A stretch of DNA of 64,000 nt from Fictibacillus solisalsi (GTDB lineage Bacteria > Bacillota > Bacilli > Bacillales > Fictibacillaceae): contig NZ_FNHW01000001.1 of assembly GCF_900103485.1 (NCBI RefSeq), positions 903,418 to 967,417 on the forward strand, given 5' to 3'. Both the position numbers and the translations under genes were made by a program. The notes under the pieces were generated by a model. The model did no database searches. It was not told the origin of the DNA and worked only from the letters and a program-made list of their open reading frames with translations. Below are positions 1 to 8,651 of this stretch, in pieces. How positions within the stretch are numbered: position 1 is the stretch's first letter; every line of letters starts with the position of its first letter.

Positions 1-148
1 TGTTTTCCTCAGCAAAGAAGAAGCAGCTGTGGCCATTTCCTCTCTTTTATCAGAAGATACGGTTGTCTTGTTTAAAGCATCACGCGGCATGGCGCTTGAA
101 TCCATAGTGAAACCATTTATTGATGATATCCAGGAGGCAGGGAAATGA
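1..148 (+). CDS. murF: MurF C-terminus (partial): UDP-MurNAc-tripeptide:D-Ala-D-Ala ligase
   Basis: Only the last 48 codons are present; the gene runs off the left edge. The frame from base 2 reads to a TGA at 146-148 and includes the stretch [14 protein letters not shown], typical of the MurF C-terminal domain, where a K-x-S-R-G-x segment precedes the final helix. MurF adds D-Ala-D-Ala to the UDP-MurNAc tripeptide in the cytoplasm, making the UDP-MurNAc-pentapeptide that MraY uses next. Its stop overlaps the mraY start (ATGA), which suggests coupled translation. In B. subtilis murF lies elsewhere, next to ddl, so this is the more ancestral dcw order. Identity rests on a short C-terminal match plus position. 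Confidence 0.88.
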   Translation, partial: VFLSKEEAAVAISSLLSEDTVVLFKASRGMALESIVKPFIDDIQEAGK

Positions 149-1119
149 TTGAACAAGTATTATTATTTACTCTTCTTGCTTCTTTTCTCATTGCTGTATT
201 AAGCTCGCCATTTTTTATTCCCTTCTTGCGAAGATTGAAATTCGGGCAAAGCATTCGTGAAGAGGGGCCGAAATCGCATCAAAAAAAATCAGGTACACCA
301 ACAATGGGCGGCATTATTATCATAGTTGCGCTTGCACTTGCCACCTATATCATGACATGGAAGTTCTTTGGATTAAAAACAGAAACGTACCTGCTTTTAC
401 TGGTGACCATTGGTTATGGAATTGTCGGCTTTCTTGATGATTTTATTAAAGTGGCCAAAAAAAGAAATCTGGGGCTTACCTCCAAGCAAAAGCTGGTGGG
501 CCAGCTGGTTATTGCGGCCATCTTCTACATCGGCTTGATCAAAACCGGCTTTTCAACTGAAATTAATGTTCCTGGAACCGACTTTTCTTTCGATGTCGGC
601 TGGTTTTATCCTGTTCTCGTTGTCGTTATGCTGATTGGGGCTAGCAACGCTGTCAATTTGACCGACGGTCTTGACGGGCTTCTCTCCGGTACAGCTGCAA
701 TTGCCTTTGGGGCTTTTGCTGTGCTTGCATCAAACCTTCATCATTATGAAACCGCGCTGTTTTCTGTAGCTGTGGTTGGGGGAGTTCTGGGATTTCTTGT
801 ATTTAATGCCCATCCTGCAAAAGTATTTATGGGTGACACCGGCTCGCTCGCGCTTGGCGGAGCGATCAGTGCCATCGCCATTATTTTAAAGCTGGAGCTG
901 CTCTTGGTAATTATCGGCGGGGTATTTGTCATTGAAACCTTGTCGGTTATGCTTCAGGTTGCGTCATTTAAGACAAGAGGAAAACGAATCTTTAAAATGA
1001 GTCCTCTTCACCACCATTATGAACTTAGCGGCTGGTCGGAGTGGAGAATTGTAGTAACGTTCTGGGGTGTTGGTCTGTTGTTTGCAGCCCTTGGAATCTA
1101 TTTAGAGGTGTGGGTATAA
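145..1119 (+). CDS. mraY: Phospho-N-acetylmuramoyl-pentapeptide transferase MraY
   Basis: MraY moves phospho-MurNAc-pentapeptide from UDP onto undecaprenyl phosphate, forming lipid I at the inner face of the membrane. The 324-residue product is strongly hydrophobic, with about ten membrane segments. Family motifs are visible: the GTPTMGG segment near residue 50, [14 protein letters not shown] near 97-110, NLTDGLDGL near 170-178 (Mg2+/catalytic aspartates), [12 protein letters not shown] near 228-240 and the HHHYE histidine cluster near 289. Length is normal for Bacillaceae. The ATG overlaps the murF stop and is preceded by CAGGAGG at 131-137. murD follows after one base. Confidence 0.97.
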   Translation: MIEQVLLFTLLASFLIAVLSSPFFIPFLRRLKFGQSIREEGPKSHQKKSGTPTMGGIIIIVALALATYIMTWKFFGLKTETYLLLLVTIGYGIVGFLDDFIKVAKKRNLGLTSKQKLVGQLVIAAIFYIGLIKTGFSTEINVPGTDFSFDVGWFYPVLVVVMLIGASNAVNLTDGLDGLLSGTAAIAFGAFAVLASNLHHYETALFSVAVVGGVLGFLVFNAHPAKVFMGDTGSLALGGAISAIAIILKLELLLVIIGGVFVIETLSVMLQVASFKTRGKRIFKMSPLHHHYELSGWSEWRIVVTFWGVGLLFAALGIYLEVWV

Positions 1120-1120
1120 A

Positions 1121-2473
1121 ATGAATGAAATGAATGCTTTTCAAGGGAAACACGTGCTGGTTCTCGGGTTGGCTAAAAGCGGTTTTGCTGCAGCCAAGCT
1201 TTTGAAGTCGTATGGAGCTCATGTTATTGTTAACGACCGAACTCCATTGGAAGAAAATGAGCAGGCTAAGGTTTTGTCCAAGGAAGGATATGAGGTGATT
1301 TGCGGAGAACATCCTGTTTCCTTACTGGATCGTCCTACTGATTTTGTGGTTAAAAATCCCGGAATCCCTTATAGCAATCCAATCGTGAGTGAAGCCTTAA
1401 CACGAGAAATACCTGTGATCACTGAGGTAGAGATTGCAGGGCTGGTGTCACGCGCGGAAATGATCGGAATTACAGGATCAAACGGCAAGACAACGACGAC
1501 GACGCTTGTTGGTGAAATGCTGAAAAACAGCGGACGCGAACCAGTTGTTGCCGGGAATATCGGGACTGTTCTTAGTGAGGTGGCCGACCGTTCCAAGGCA
1601 TCGGAAATTATTGTGGCGGAATTATCCAGTTTTCAATTGATGGGAACTCAAGCCTTTGCACCAAAAATCGCGGTGCTTCTTAACCTGTTTGAGGCCCACC
1701 TTGATTATCACGGTTCTTTTGAAGACTATGCAGCTGCCAAAGGAAAAATTTTCGGCAACCAGCAGGAAACCGACTTTGCCGTCTATAATCAGGATGACGA
1801 AGCCGTGTTAAAGCTTGCTCTTCAGTCAAAAGGAACAAAAGTGCCGTTTTCTGTGAGGTCGGAATGTCCGGAAGGGGCATACATAAAAGCAGAAAGCCTT
1901 TACTTTAAAGATGAAGAAATCATTTCGTTGAACGAGATCGTGCTTCCCGGCCAGCATAATTTGGAGAACATTCTTGCAGCAGTCGCCGCTTCCAAGCTGG
2001 CGGGCGCAAAAAATGAGCAGATTCAAAAGACATTAAAAACCTTTACCGGTGTTAAACACCGCCTTCAATATGTGGATACCATCCAAGGAAGAAAATTTTA
2101 TAACGACTCTAAAGCGACAAACATTTTGGCTACACAAAAAGCGATTTCGGCATTTGGCAAAAAAATCATCCTGCTTGCCGGCGGGCTGGACAGAGGAAAT
2201 GAATTTGATGATCTTGTTCCGCAGCTGAAGCAGGTCAAGACGATCATTTTGTTCGGCCAGACTGCCCCGAAGCTTGAGCGTGCAGCCAAAGCGGCTGGAA
2301 TAGAAGACATCAAACTGGTTGATAATGTGGAGGAAGCCGTTCCTGCCGCATATCAAAGCTCTTCTGAAGGCGACGTTATCCTTCTTTCCCCGGCCTGTGC
2401 AAGCTGGGACCAGTTTAAAACTTTTGAACAAAGAGGGGACATCTTTATCAACTCTGTGCATAAACTTAAATAG
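1121..2473 (+). CDS. murD: UDP-N-acetylmuramoyl-L-alanine:D-glutamate ligase MurD
   Basis: MurD is the cytoplasmic ATP-dependent ligase that adds D-glutamate to UDP-MurNAc-L-Ala. The 450-residue protein has the Mur-ligase layout: an N-terminal nucleotide-sugar domain starting [13 protein letters not shown], a central ATPase domain with the P-loop [12 protein letters not shown] near residues 114-125, and a C-terminal domain with FYNDSKATN near 323-331 and a final [17 protein letters not shown] block. The ATG at 1121 has GAGGTG at 1106-1111 upstream; a second in-frame ATG at 1130 is possible. It lies between mraY and spoVE in the usual dcw order. Confidence 0.97.
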   Translation: MNEMNAFQGKHVLVLGLAKSGFAAAKLLKSYGAHVIVNDRTPLEENEQAKVLSKEGYEVICGEHPVSLLDRPTDFVVKNPGIPYSNPIVSEALTREIPVITEVEIAGLVSRAEMIGITGSNGKTTTTTLVGEMLKNSGREPVVAGNIGTVLSEVADRSKASEIIVAELSSFQLMGTQAFAPKIAVLLNLFEAHLDYHGSFEDYAAAKGKIFGNQQETDFAVYNQDDEAVLKLALQSKGTKVPFSVRSECPEGAYIKAESLYFKDEEIISLNEIVLPGQHNLENILAAVAASKLAGAKNEQIQKTLKTFTGVKHRLQYVDTIQGRKFYNDSKATNILATQKAISAFGKKIILLAGGLDRGNEFDDLVPQLKQVKTIILFGQTAPKLERAAKAAGIEDIKLVDNVEEAVPAAYQSSSEGDVILLSPACASWDQFKTFEQRGDIFINSVHKLK

Positions 2474-2500
2474 AGTTTGTACATGCTGGTTTTGGAACGA

Positions 2501-2511
2501 GCAAATACAGT
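2501..2511 (+). promoter_or_regulatory. Candidate SigE-type -10 element upstream of spoVE
   Basis: AATACAGT at 2504-2511 matches the sigma-E -10 consensus CATACAnT at seven of eight positions. It sits between murD and spoVE, where B. subtilis is known to have a sporulation promoter. The matching -35 element is weak (an ACAT near 2481), so this is only a candidate. Confidence 0.3.
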
Positions 2512-2529
2512 AGAGTTGAGGTGTTCCTT

Positions 2530-3630
2530 TTGCCTGCGACACGAAGCACACCGGATATTATTTTAATTGGCACCACCTTGCTTTTATTATCCATAGGTAT
2601 CGTAATGGTATACAGCGCCAGTGCGGACTGGGCATTAGTAAAGTTCAATGATCCGTTCTTCTTTGCCAAACGGCAGTTGCTTTTTGCCGGGGTAGGGGTG
2701 GCCGCTATGTTTTTTATCATGAATGTCAATTATATGACCTGGCGCACCTGGGCCAAGATCCTTTTAATTATTTGTTTTGTCTTGCTCATTGGTGTGTTGA
2801 TTCCGGGTATCGGGATGGTGCGCGGGGGCGCAAGAAGCTGGATTGGCGTTGGCGCATTTTCCATTCAGCCTTCAGAGTTTATGAAACTTGCAATGATCAC
2901 TTTTTTGGCGAAATATTTAGCAGAACACCAGAAGAAGATTACATCCTTTAAAAAAGGGCTGATTCCTACACTTGGACTCGTTATGATTGCTTTCGCCATG
3001 ATCATGCTGCAGCCGGACCTGGGTACAGGCTCGGTGATGGTCGGTACGAGCATTGTCATGATTTTTGTGGCAGGAGCACGAATCTCCCATTTTGTCGGCT
3101 TGGGGTTTGTAGGTCTGGTTGGATTTGCCGGCCTGATTATTTCAGCTCCCTACCGCATTAAAAGAATCACGTCCTTTTTGGATCCGTGGAGCGATGAGCT
3201 GGGCAGCGGTTTTCAGATTATCCAGTCGCTGTATTCATTGGGGCCAGGCGGTTTGATGGGTCTTGGACTCGGACAAAGCAGGCAGAAGTTTGGCTATTTG
3301 CCAGAACCGCAGACCGATTTTATTTTTGCGATTTTATCAGAAGAACTTGGCTTCATCGGCGGAGCACTCGTTCTCCTATTGTTCAGCATTTTGCTGTGGC
3401 GAGGTGTGCGTATTGCTCTCGGGGCTCCGGATTTGTTTGGCAGCTTTTTGGCGATCGGGATCATCGGAATGGTTGCCATTCAGGTAATGATCAATATAGG
3501 GGTTGTTACAGGCTTGATCCCAGTAACAGGGATTACGCTCCCGCTGATCAGCTATGGAGGATCGTCGTTGACACTGATGCTTGCATCCATCGGCGTTTTG
3601 TTGAACATCAGCCGGTATGCCAAGTATTAA
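2530..3630 (+). CDS. spoVE: SpoVE, SEDS-family peptidoglycan polymerase for spore cortex
   Basis: SpoVE belongs to the SEDS family (FtsW/RodA/SpoVE), integral membrane glycosyltransferases that polymerise lipid II with a partner class B PBP; SpoVE acts with SpoVD in spore cortex synthesis. The 366-residue protein is very hydrophobic and carries family motifs: MVYSAS near residue 23, SIQPSEFMK near 112, QPDLGTG near 159, PEPQTDFIFAI near 258 and ISYGGSSL near the C-terminus. I prefer the TTG at 2530 over a GTG at 2521, because GAGGTG at 2518-2523 is then a well-spaced ribosome binding site and the length equals that of B. subtilis SpoVE. FtsW is the alternative, but the position between murD and murG favours SpoVE. 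Confidence 0.93.
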   Translation: MPATRSTPDIILIGTTLLLLSIGIVMVYSASADWALVKFNDPFFFAKRQLLFAGVGVAAMFFIMNVNYMTWRTWAKILLIICFVLLIGVLIPGIGMVRGGARSWIGVGAFSIQPSEFMKLAMITFLAKYLAEHQKKITSFKKGLIPTLGLVMIAFAMIMLQPDLGTGSVMVGTSIVMIFVAGARISHFVGLGFVGLVGFAGLIISAPYRIKRITSFLDPWSDELGSGFQIIQSLYSLGPGGLMGLGLGQSRQKFGYLPEPQTDFIFAILSEELGFIGGALVLLLFSILLWRGVRIALGAPDLFGSFLAIGIIGMVAIQVMINIGVVTGLIPVTGITLPLISYGGSSLTLMLASIGVLLNISRYAKY

Positions 3631-3731
3631 ATGCAACAAGTATGTGCCGGAATTTTATGGACAAAGAAGTGAAACAGCTGCAGTTTTAGGGTCCACGGTG
3701 TAAGCGGCTATAACTTATTTGTCTTTCACAT

Positions 3732-3768
3732 GCCCTGTCAGTGTGATGACAGGGCTGTCTTGTTTTTA
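3732..3768 (+). terminator. Terminator-like hairpin between spoVE and murG
   Basis: A perfect 9-bp stem (GCCCTGTCA / TGACAGGGC) with a 6-nt loop lies at 3732-3755, followed by a T-rich tail interrupted by other bases up to about 3768. It could partly uncouple spoVE from murG, but the imperfect tail makes an attenuator or mRNA processing structure equally possible. Confidence 0.5.
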
Positions 3769-3789
3769 TACAGGTAACGGAGGTGCTTT

Positions 3790-4881
3790 ATGAGAATTGT
3801 ATTGAGCGGCGGCGGTACAGGGGGACATATTTATCCTGCACTTGCACTGGCCAAAGAGATAAAAAAAATTCATCCAGATGCGGAGATCTTATATATTGGC
3901 ACGGAAAAAGGCTTGGAGAGCAAGCTGGTGCCCAGGGAGAACATTCCTTTTAAAAGCATTCACATTACCGGTTTCAAAAGAAGCCTTTCAATGGAGAACG
4001 CCAAGACCGTCATGCGGTTTTTAAAAGGAGTTTCAAAGTGCAAGAAAATCATGAAAGAATTTAAGCCGGATGTGGTAGTAGGAACAGGGGGATATGTGTG
4101 CGGACCGGTTGTATATGCAGCAAGCAGTCTGAACATCCCTTCCCTGATCCACGAGCAGAACAGTGTGCCGGGTCTTACGAATAAATTCCTGAGCCGATAT
4201 GTGAAAAATATTGCGATTTCGTTTGAGGAGAGTGCGTCATTCTTTCCACAAGAAAAGGTGGTATTTACCGGTAATCCCCGGGCATCTGAAGTGATAGGCA
4301 CGGACGGTGCAAAAGGGAAACGATCCTTAAACCTTGATCCAGGGAAAAAGACGGTATTGATAGTTGGGGGAAGCCGCGGGGCACGGCCGATCAACGAAGC
4401 ATTTCTTGATGTCCTCTCGGAAGCTGGCCAAAAGAACTACCAGTTCGTTTATGTAACAGGAGATGTCCATTACGAGAATGTGCAAAAAGCCGTGAACGAG
4501 TCAGGCAGTCCTGCGAACGTGACCATTGTTCCTTTCGTTCACAATATGCCCGAACTTCTGGCTGGAGTAGATCTTGTGGTGGCCCGGGCTGGCGCAACCT
4601 CCATAGCGGAATTGACGGCGCTCGGAATTCCTAGTATTTTAATACCGAGTCCTTATGTAACCAACAACCATCAGGAAAAGAATGCGCGTGCTCTGGAAAA
4701 GAATGGGGCAGCGGTTGTCGTCCTTGAAAAGGATATGAACGGTTCCCGTCTGCTTGAAGAAGCAGACCGTATTTTGGATAACCAGGAAAACTGGAGCCAT
4801 ATGCACCAGGCATCCAAAGAGCTTGGAATGCCACATGCTGCAGCCAATGTAGTTAAACTGATGGAAAACATAAAACGCTAA
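3790..4881 (+). CDS. murG: UDP-GlcNAc:lipid I N-acetylglucosaminyltransferase MurG
   Basis: MurG adds GlcNAc to lipid I, giving lipid II on the cytoplasmic membrane face. The 363-residue product is a GT28/GT-B glycosyltransferase. The N-terminal glycine-rich loop [16 protein letters not shown] starts at residue 6; [12 protein letters not shown] lies near 95-106 and [13 protein letters not shown] near 122-134. The C-terminal UDP-GlcNAc site includes [10 protein letters not shown] near 193, [11 protein letters not shown] near 265 and a [14 protein letters not shown] block. ATG at 3790 follows GGAGG at 3779-3783. It is separated from spoVE by 159 nt containing a hairpin and from murB by 34 nt. 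Confidence 0.97.
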   Translation: MRIVLSGGGTGGHIYPALALAKEIKKIHPDAEILYIGTEKGLESKLVPRENIPFKSIHITGFKRSLSMENAKTVMRFLKGVSKCKKIMKEFKPDVVVGTGGYVCGPVVYAASSLNIPSLIHEQNSVPGLTNKFLSRYVKNIAISFEESASFFPQEKVVFTGNPRASEVIGTDGAKGKRSLNLDPGKKTVLIVGGSRGARPINEAFLDVLSEAGQKNYQFVYVTGDVHYENVQKAVNESGSPANVTIVPFVHNMPELLAGVDLVVARAGATSIAELTALGIPSILIPSPYVTNNHQEKNARALEKNGAAVVVLEKDMNGSRLLEEADRILDNQENWSHMHQASKELGMPHAAANVVKLMENIKR

Positions 4882-4915
4882 AGCGTTGATATAAAAGAAT
4901 ATAGGGGGGATTTTT

Positions 4916-5824
4916 TTGACGACACTTGCAGAACAGCTGCGGAGCGAGAACTTGGGAAAAGTTCTGGAAAACGAACCGTTGAAACATCATACAACATTAA
5001 AAATCGGAGGACCCGCAGATCTGTTTTTTGAACCAAACAGCACCGATTCTCTAAAAAAAGCAATGAAATATATTAAGGATTCAGGTGTTCCTTTCCGGGC
5101 CATCGGGAGAGGATCCAACCTGCTCGTTTCCGATGAAGGAATTGAGGGAGTTGTCATTAAGCTCGGTGACGGGCTGGATGGACTTGAACGAAACGGAGAT
5201 GAATTTACAGTTGGTGGGGGATATTCCATCGTTAAACTGGCAACTGTATTGTCCAGAGAGGGATACTCCGGACTTGAATTTTCCGCAGGAATACCAGGCT
5301 CAGTCGGTGGTGCAGTATTCATGAACGCCGGTGCCCACGGTTCTGATATGTCAAAAATTATGAAGAAAGCACTCGTACTCATGCCCGATGGAAACATAAA
5401 GTGGTATACGAACGAAGACATGGAATTTTCATACAGGACCTCCATCCTTCAAAAAACAGGAGGAATATGTGTGGAAGCGGTATTGGTATTGGAAAAAGGC
5501 GACCGTGAAACCATTATGGCGGAGCTGAAGAAGAACAAGGATTACCGCAGAAATACACAGCCTTGGAATTACCCTTGCTGTGGAAGTGTGTTTCGAAATC
5601 CGCTCCCTAACTATGCTGGCCAGCTGATCGAATCTTCGGGATTAAAAGGAACCTCAGTTGGAGGTGCGCAAATCTCGGATATGCATGCCAACTTTATTGT
5701 GAACACTGGAGATGCCAAGGCCACAGATGTGCTTGGACTGATTTCCCTCATTAAGAAAAAAATTAAAGAGTTGCATAATATTGATATAGAAACTGAAGTG
5801 GAGATTATCGGCAGGAAAAGCTAA
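4916..5824 (+). CDS. murB: UDP-N-acetylenolpyruvoylglucosamine reductase MurB
   Basis: MurB is an FAD enzyme that reduces UDP-GlcNAc-enolpyruvate to UDP-MurNAc with NADPH. The 302-residue sequence has the FAD-binding blocks RAIGRGSNLLVSDEG near residues 60-74 and SAGIPGSVGGAVFMNAGAHG near 122-141, the YRTSILQ segment, the catalytic serine context CCGSVFRNP near 220-228 and the C-terminal GGAQISDMHANFIVN. The start is TTG at 4916, with AGGGGGGA at 4903-4910. Length matches the Bacillus enzyme. Confidence 0.96.
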   Translation: MTTLAEQLRSENLGKVLENEPLKHHTTLKIGGPADLFFEPNSTDSLKKAMKYIKDSGVPFRAIGRGSNLLVSDEGIEGVVIKLGDGLDGLERNGDEFTVGGGYSIVKLATVLSREGYSGLEFSAGIPGSVGGAVFMNAGAHGSDMSKIMKKALVLMPDGNIKWYTNEDMEFSYRTSILQKTGGICVEAVLVLEKGDRETIMAELKKNKDYRRNTQPWNYPCCGSVFRNPLPNYAGQLIESSGLKGTSVGGAQISDMHANFIVNTGDAKATDVLGLISLIKKKIKELHNIDIETEVEIIGRKS

Positions 5825-5896
5825 AAAATGCCACATCAGGCCCTTCGAATTATGTTATAATTTAATAGACTTGACTCAAACTGGATGTTGACCTTT

Positions 5897-5943
5897 GAAG
5901 AAGAAGAAGAACAGCAGTCAAAACGCTGTTTTTCTTCCTCTTT
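5897..5943 (+). other. Long A/T-biased hairpin between murB and divIB
   Basis: Bases 5897-5915 (GAAG repeats ending ACAGC) pair with 5925-5943 (GCTGTT then T/C-rich), giving a stem of about 18 bp with one mismatch and a few G-U pairs around a 9-nt loop. No T-run follows on the + strand, so it is not a classical terminator. It lies about 50 nt upstream of the divIB start and may protect or process the mRNA. Confidence 0.55.
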
Positions 5944-5992
5944 CCATAAGAAGGAATGTGTTCAGTTATTTGCATTTACATGGGGGAAGGAC

Positions 5993-6760
5993 ATGGACAA
6001 GCATAAGGTTGTGCCGATTGAAGACCGTATTCCCAAATTAAAGACACAGCGGAAACAAAAAACGAACAGAAGAATGATTATTTACTTGTCCCTTTTCTTT
6101 TTGCTGATCATGATTTTTGTTTATTTTCAATCCAGTTTCAGTGATGTGAAAAAAATAACGGTAACTGGAAATGAAAATATAAGCGACGAGGCGATTATCA
6201 AGGCCGGAAAGATCAAACCCCATACCAGTTTCCTTAATCTTTCGGATAAAGATATCGAAAATAATATTGGCAAACTGCAGGAAATTTCCTCTGTTGCAGT
6301 ACATAAATCGTTTTATAATCATCTCCAAATTCAAGTGAAGGAATATCATAGAGTGGCTTACCTGGAGGAGAAAAGCAAATATTATCCTGTGTTGGAAAGC
6401 GGTAAAGTACTTGCTCCCATGGGTAAGAAATTCATGCCTGTAAATGCACCGATCATAGCTGACTGGAAGGATAAAAGCCAGCTGAAACCAATGGCAAAGG
6501 AGCTGGCAAAACTATCACAGGGGGTCGCACACCGTATTTCCGAGATTCATTTGGACAGCAAGGCTAAGGATGGCAACAAAATCATTTTATACATGACGGA
6601 CGGCTACGTGGTCCGTTCTTCCATCAGTCATTTCTCACGAAAAATGGAAGAATACCCTTCGATTGTCCAGCAGCTTGGCCCGCATCGAAAAGGGGTCATC
6701 AATATGGATATTAGTACGTACTTCCGCGAATACGGCGATGAGGAGGCACCGAAAGAGTGA
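5993..6760 (+). CDS. divIB: Cell division protein DivIB/FtsQ
   Basis: DivIB is the Gram-positive FtsQ homologue, a bitopic membrane protein that joins DivIC and FtsL in the divisome. The 255-residue product has a basic cytoplasmic tail of about 27 residues containing IEDRIPKLKTQRKQKTNRR, one membrane segment near 28-46, a POTRA domain near 49-118 beginning VKKITVTGNENIS, and the FtsQ/DivIB extracellular domain with the DGYVV and KGVINMDISTYF segments. The frame is open up to 5885, but the upstream codons form a non-conserved, Glu-rich stretch that lies in a hairpin. ATG at 5993 follows GGGGGAAGG and aligns with the B. subtilis N-terminus. It overlaps ylxW by 4 nt. Confidence 0.93.
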   Translation: MDKHKVVPIEDRIPKLKTQRKQKTNRRMIIYLSLFFLLIMIFVYFQSSFSDVKKITVTGNENISDEAIIKAGKIKPHTSFLNLSDKDIENNIGKLQEISSVAVHKSFYNHLQIQVKEYHRVAYLEEKSKYYPVLESGKVLAPMGKKFMPVNAPIIADWKDKSQLKPMAKELAKLSQGVAHRISEIHLDSKAKDGNKIILYMTDGYVVRSSISHFSRKMEEYPSIVQQLGPHRKGVINMDISTYFREYGDEEAPKE

Positions 6761-7449
6761 GACCGACTGGCAAGTACGTTTTCTTTTCGATCATTATGCT
6801 CGTGACTGGCTTTTTTTTATCGTATTCTTATCAGACGACGAAGAAAGAAGCGGGTACACATGAAACCAGCAGCGCATGGAAACAGGAAGACAGCTTACGC
6901 AGTGAAATCTTGAAAACCCAGAAAACGAACAGAGAATTAAACAATGAGCTGAAAAAAATCCAGCTTCAGATTCAAAAAAGGGAAAACAAACTGGCCGATC
7001 AGGAGAAAAAGTCCTTTAACCTTGTGGAAGATTTGAAGAAACTGAGAGAAGTAACCGGTGGAATAAAGGTTAAAGGTCCGGGAATTGAAGTGACTTTATC
7101 GGACGCTTCCTATGTTCCGGAGGGAGAAAATCCAAACAATTATATCGTTCATGAAGAACATATCCGAAGCGTCATTTATGAAATGCTCGTATCCGGTGCT
7201 GAAGCGGTAGCGGTCAACGGGCAGAGAATATCTCATACCAGCTATATCAGCTGCATTGGACCTGTAGTCAGTGTGGACGGAAACCAGTATCCTGCACCGT
7301 TTACGATCACGGCGATAGGCGACAAAACTGTTCTTGAAAAATCCATGAACCTTTCTGTCGTCAATGAACTGGTCAGTGATGGTGTAGAGGTTCGAATCGC
7401 AAAGAAGGATGAAATTACAATGGATCCTTATTTAAGCAAAGAAGGATGA
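6757..7449 (+). CDS. ylxW: YlxW, DUF881 membrane protein with coiled coil
   Basis: A 230-residue member of the DUF881 family, whose molecular role is not established. There is one N-terminal membrane anchor near residues 5-24, then a charged heptad-rich region near 38-90 that should form a coiled coil, then the DUF881 domain with GGIKVKGPGIEVTLSD and the VNGQRIS region. It starts at a GTG overlapping the divIB stop (GTGA) and has AGGAGG at 6740-6745. It is followed by a paralogue, ylxX, with another 4-nt overlap. The position between divIB and ftsA suggests a role near the division machinery, but that is inference. Confidence 0.88.
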   Translation: MRPTGKYVFFSIIMLVTGFFLSYSYQTTKKEAGTHETSSAWKQEDSLRSEILKTQKTNRELNNELKKIQLQIQKRENKLADQEKKSFNLVEDLKKLREVTGGIKVKGPGIEVTLSDASYVPEGENPNNYIVHEEHIRSVIYEMLVSGAEAVAVNGQRISHTSYISCIGPVVSVDGNQYPAPFTITAIGDKTVLEKSMNLSVVNELVSDGVEVRIAKKDEITMDPYLSKEG

Positions 7450-8147
7450 GCAAATTGAACAGAAAAAGAAGGGCAGTGTTTTCTGGTGTTGCCTGTGTGC
7501 TCGGCCTGATGCTTGCTGTTCAGTTTCAGACAACCAACAATCCGGTCACACGGGACACCAGAGATACCTGGGAGCTTCGTGCGGATTTGGAAAAGGAAAA
7601 ACAGCGGCAGCAGGATTTGAATAATGAAATCAAGAAATACCAGGCTCTGCTCGACAATTATGAGCAATCACGGAAGAAAGAAAAAATAGAGGCCATGCAA
7701 AAAGCGCTCGATGATTTAAAAGAAGAAGCAGGTTTGACAGAAATGAGCGGACAAGGAATTGTAATCACCATCGAACCCTTTAATGAGGGTGAAATGCCTA
7801 AAGTGTATCCAGAATTAATCAGAAGGTTAATCAATGAACTGAACAGGTACGATGCTAAAGATATTTCAGTCGATGGACAACGGATCATCACGACCACGCC
7901 CATCCGGGAGGTTAATGGGGAAACGTATATTAATAACCAACCCATTTCATCCTTCCCAATTGAGATAAAGGTGCTGTCCGATGATGCACAGAAACTTCAG
8001 AATAAGATTATTGCTTCAGAATCTGCCGAAGACTTTGTAAGGGAAAACCTCTTTATTGATTCAAAGCCTGAAAACCAGCTGACACTGCCTGCTTATGACA
8101 AACCCATTCGTGTGAAATACATGAAGCAGGCAAAGGAGGAATTGTAA
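7446..8147 (+). CDS. ylxX: YlxX, second DUF881 membrane protein
   Basis: This is a 233-residue paralogue of the preceding gene with the same design: a single N-terminal membrane segment near residues 7-26, a charged helical region near 45-95, and a DUF881 domain (SGQGIVITIEPFNEG, VDGQRIITTTPIREV). Tandem DUF881 genes are a normal feature of this locus in Bacillaceae. The ATG overlaps the ylxW stop. Function is unknown; co-transcription with divIB and sbp suggests an envelope role. Confidence 0.88.
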   Translation: MSKLNRKRRAVFSGVACVLGLMLAVQFQTTNNPVTRDTRDTWELRADLEKEKQRQQDLNNEIKKYQALLDNYEQSRKKEKIEAMQKALDDLKEEAGLTEMSGQGIVITIEPFNEGEMPKVYPELIRRLINELNRYDAKDISVDGQRIITTTPIREVNGETYINNQPISSFPIEIKVLSDDAQKLQNKIIASESAEDFVRENLFIDSKPENQLTLPAYDKPIRVKYMKQAKEEL

Positions 8148-8501
8148 ATGTGGCTGCCGGTTTTGGCTTTAATTATTGGTTTGGTTTTGGGGTTTTTATC
8201 AGAGATACGTATACCCCTCGAATATTCCAATTACCTGTCCATTGCAGTACTGGCAGCGCTGGACACCTTGTTCGGCGGTATTCGTGCCCATTTGCAGGGG
8301 AACTTTGAAGATAAAGTGTTTATCAGCGGATTTTTCTTCAATATTTTGCTTGCTGCCGCACTGGCTTATCTCGGCGTGCATCTAGGCATTGATTTATATT
8401 TAGCTGCTATATTTGCATTTGGTGTGAGATTGTTTAATAATATAGCTGTCATTCGACGGCTTGTTATTTCGAAATGGAGCGATTCAAGAAAAAAGAGTTA
8501 A
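8148..8501 (+). CDS. sbp: Small basic membrane protein Sbp (DUF1290)
   Basis: A 117-residue protein with about three to four membrane segments and a basic C-terminal tail (RRLVISKWSDSRKKS). The segment SIAVLAALDTLFGGIRAHLQGNFEDKVFISGFFFN is the conserved DUF1290 core. The ATG directly follows the ylxX stop, with AAGGAGG at 8134-8140. The function of Sbp is not known; it sits just before ftsA in many Bacillaceae. A 150-nt regulatory gap follows. Confidence 0.9.
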   Translation: MWLPVLALIIGLVLGFLSEIRIPLEYSNYLSIAVLAALDTLFGGIRAHLQGNFEDKVFISGFFFNILLAAALAYLGVHLGIDLYLAAIFAFGVRLFNNIAVIRRLVISKWSDSRKKS

Positions 8502-8528
8502 CTTTTCTTAAAAACTTAAGAAAAAAAA

Positions 8529-8556
8529 GAGGGAATATTCCTTGTTTGTGGAATTT
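8529..8556 (+). promoter_or_regulatory. Candidate SigH promoter for ftsAZ
   Basis: GAGGGAATA (8529-8537) resembles the sigma-H -35 consensus RnAGGAwWW with one mismatch, and GTGGAATTT (8548-8556) is a perfect -10 match to RnnGAATwW. The 10-nt gap between them is slightly short. In B. subtilis ftsAZ is known to be boosted by a sigma-H promoter at the start of sporulation, which supports this reading. Confidence 0.45.
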
Positions 8557-8561
8557 ATTTC

Positions 8562-8590
8562 TTAATTAACCACTCGTATACCGATATAAT
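8562..8590 (+). promoter_or_regulatory. Candidate SigA promoter for ftsAZ
   Basis: A perfect TATAAT at 8585-8590 has TTAATT (8562-8567) 17 nt upstream as a weak -35. It lies in the 150-nt gap before ftsA and would give a leader of about 55 nt. This fits the known vegetative expression of ftsAZ apart from upstream read-through. Confidence 0.5.
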
Positions 8591-8651
8591 TACATAACGG
8601 ATAGACGAATAGTATATAACGGACATTTTAAACTTAGGGAGGTGCCAAAGA

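Noticed and set aside
2033-2551. A 172-codon - strand frame over murD and the spoVE start
   Set aside because: It lies opposite conserved murD motifs and shows no recognisable domain.
5885-5992. Longer N-terminus for DivIB, rich in Glu and Cys
   Set aside because: It falls in a hairpin, lacks a ribosome site and is not conserved; ATG 5993 has GGGGGAAGG.
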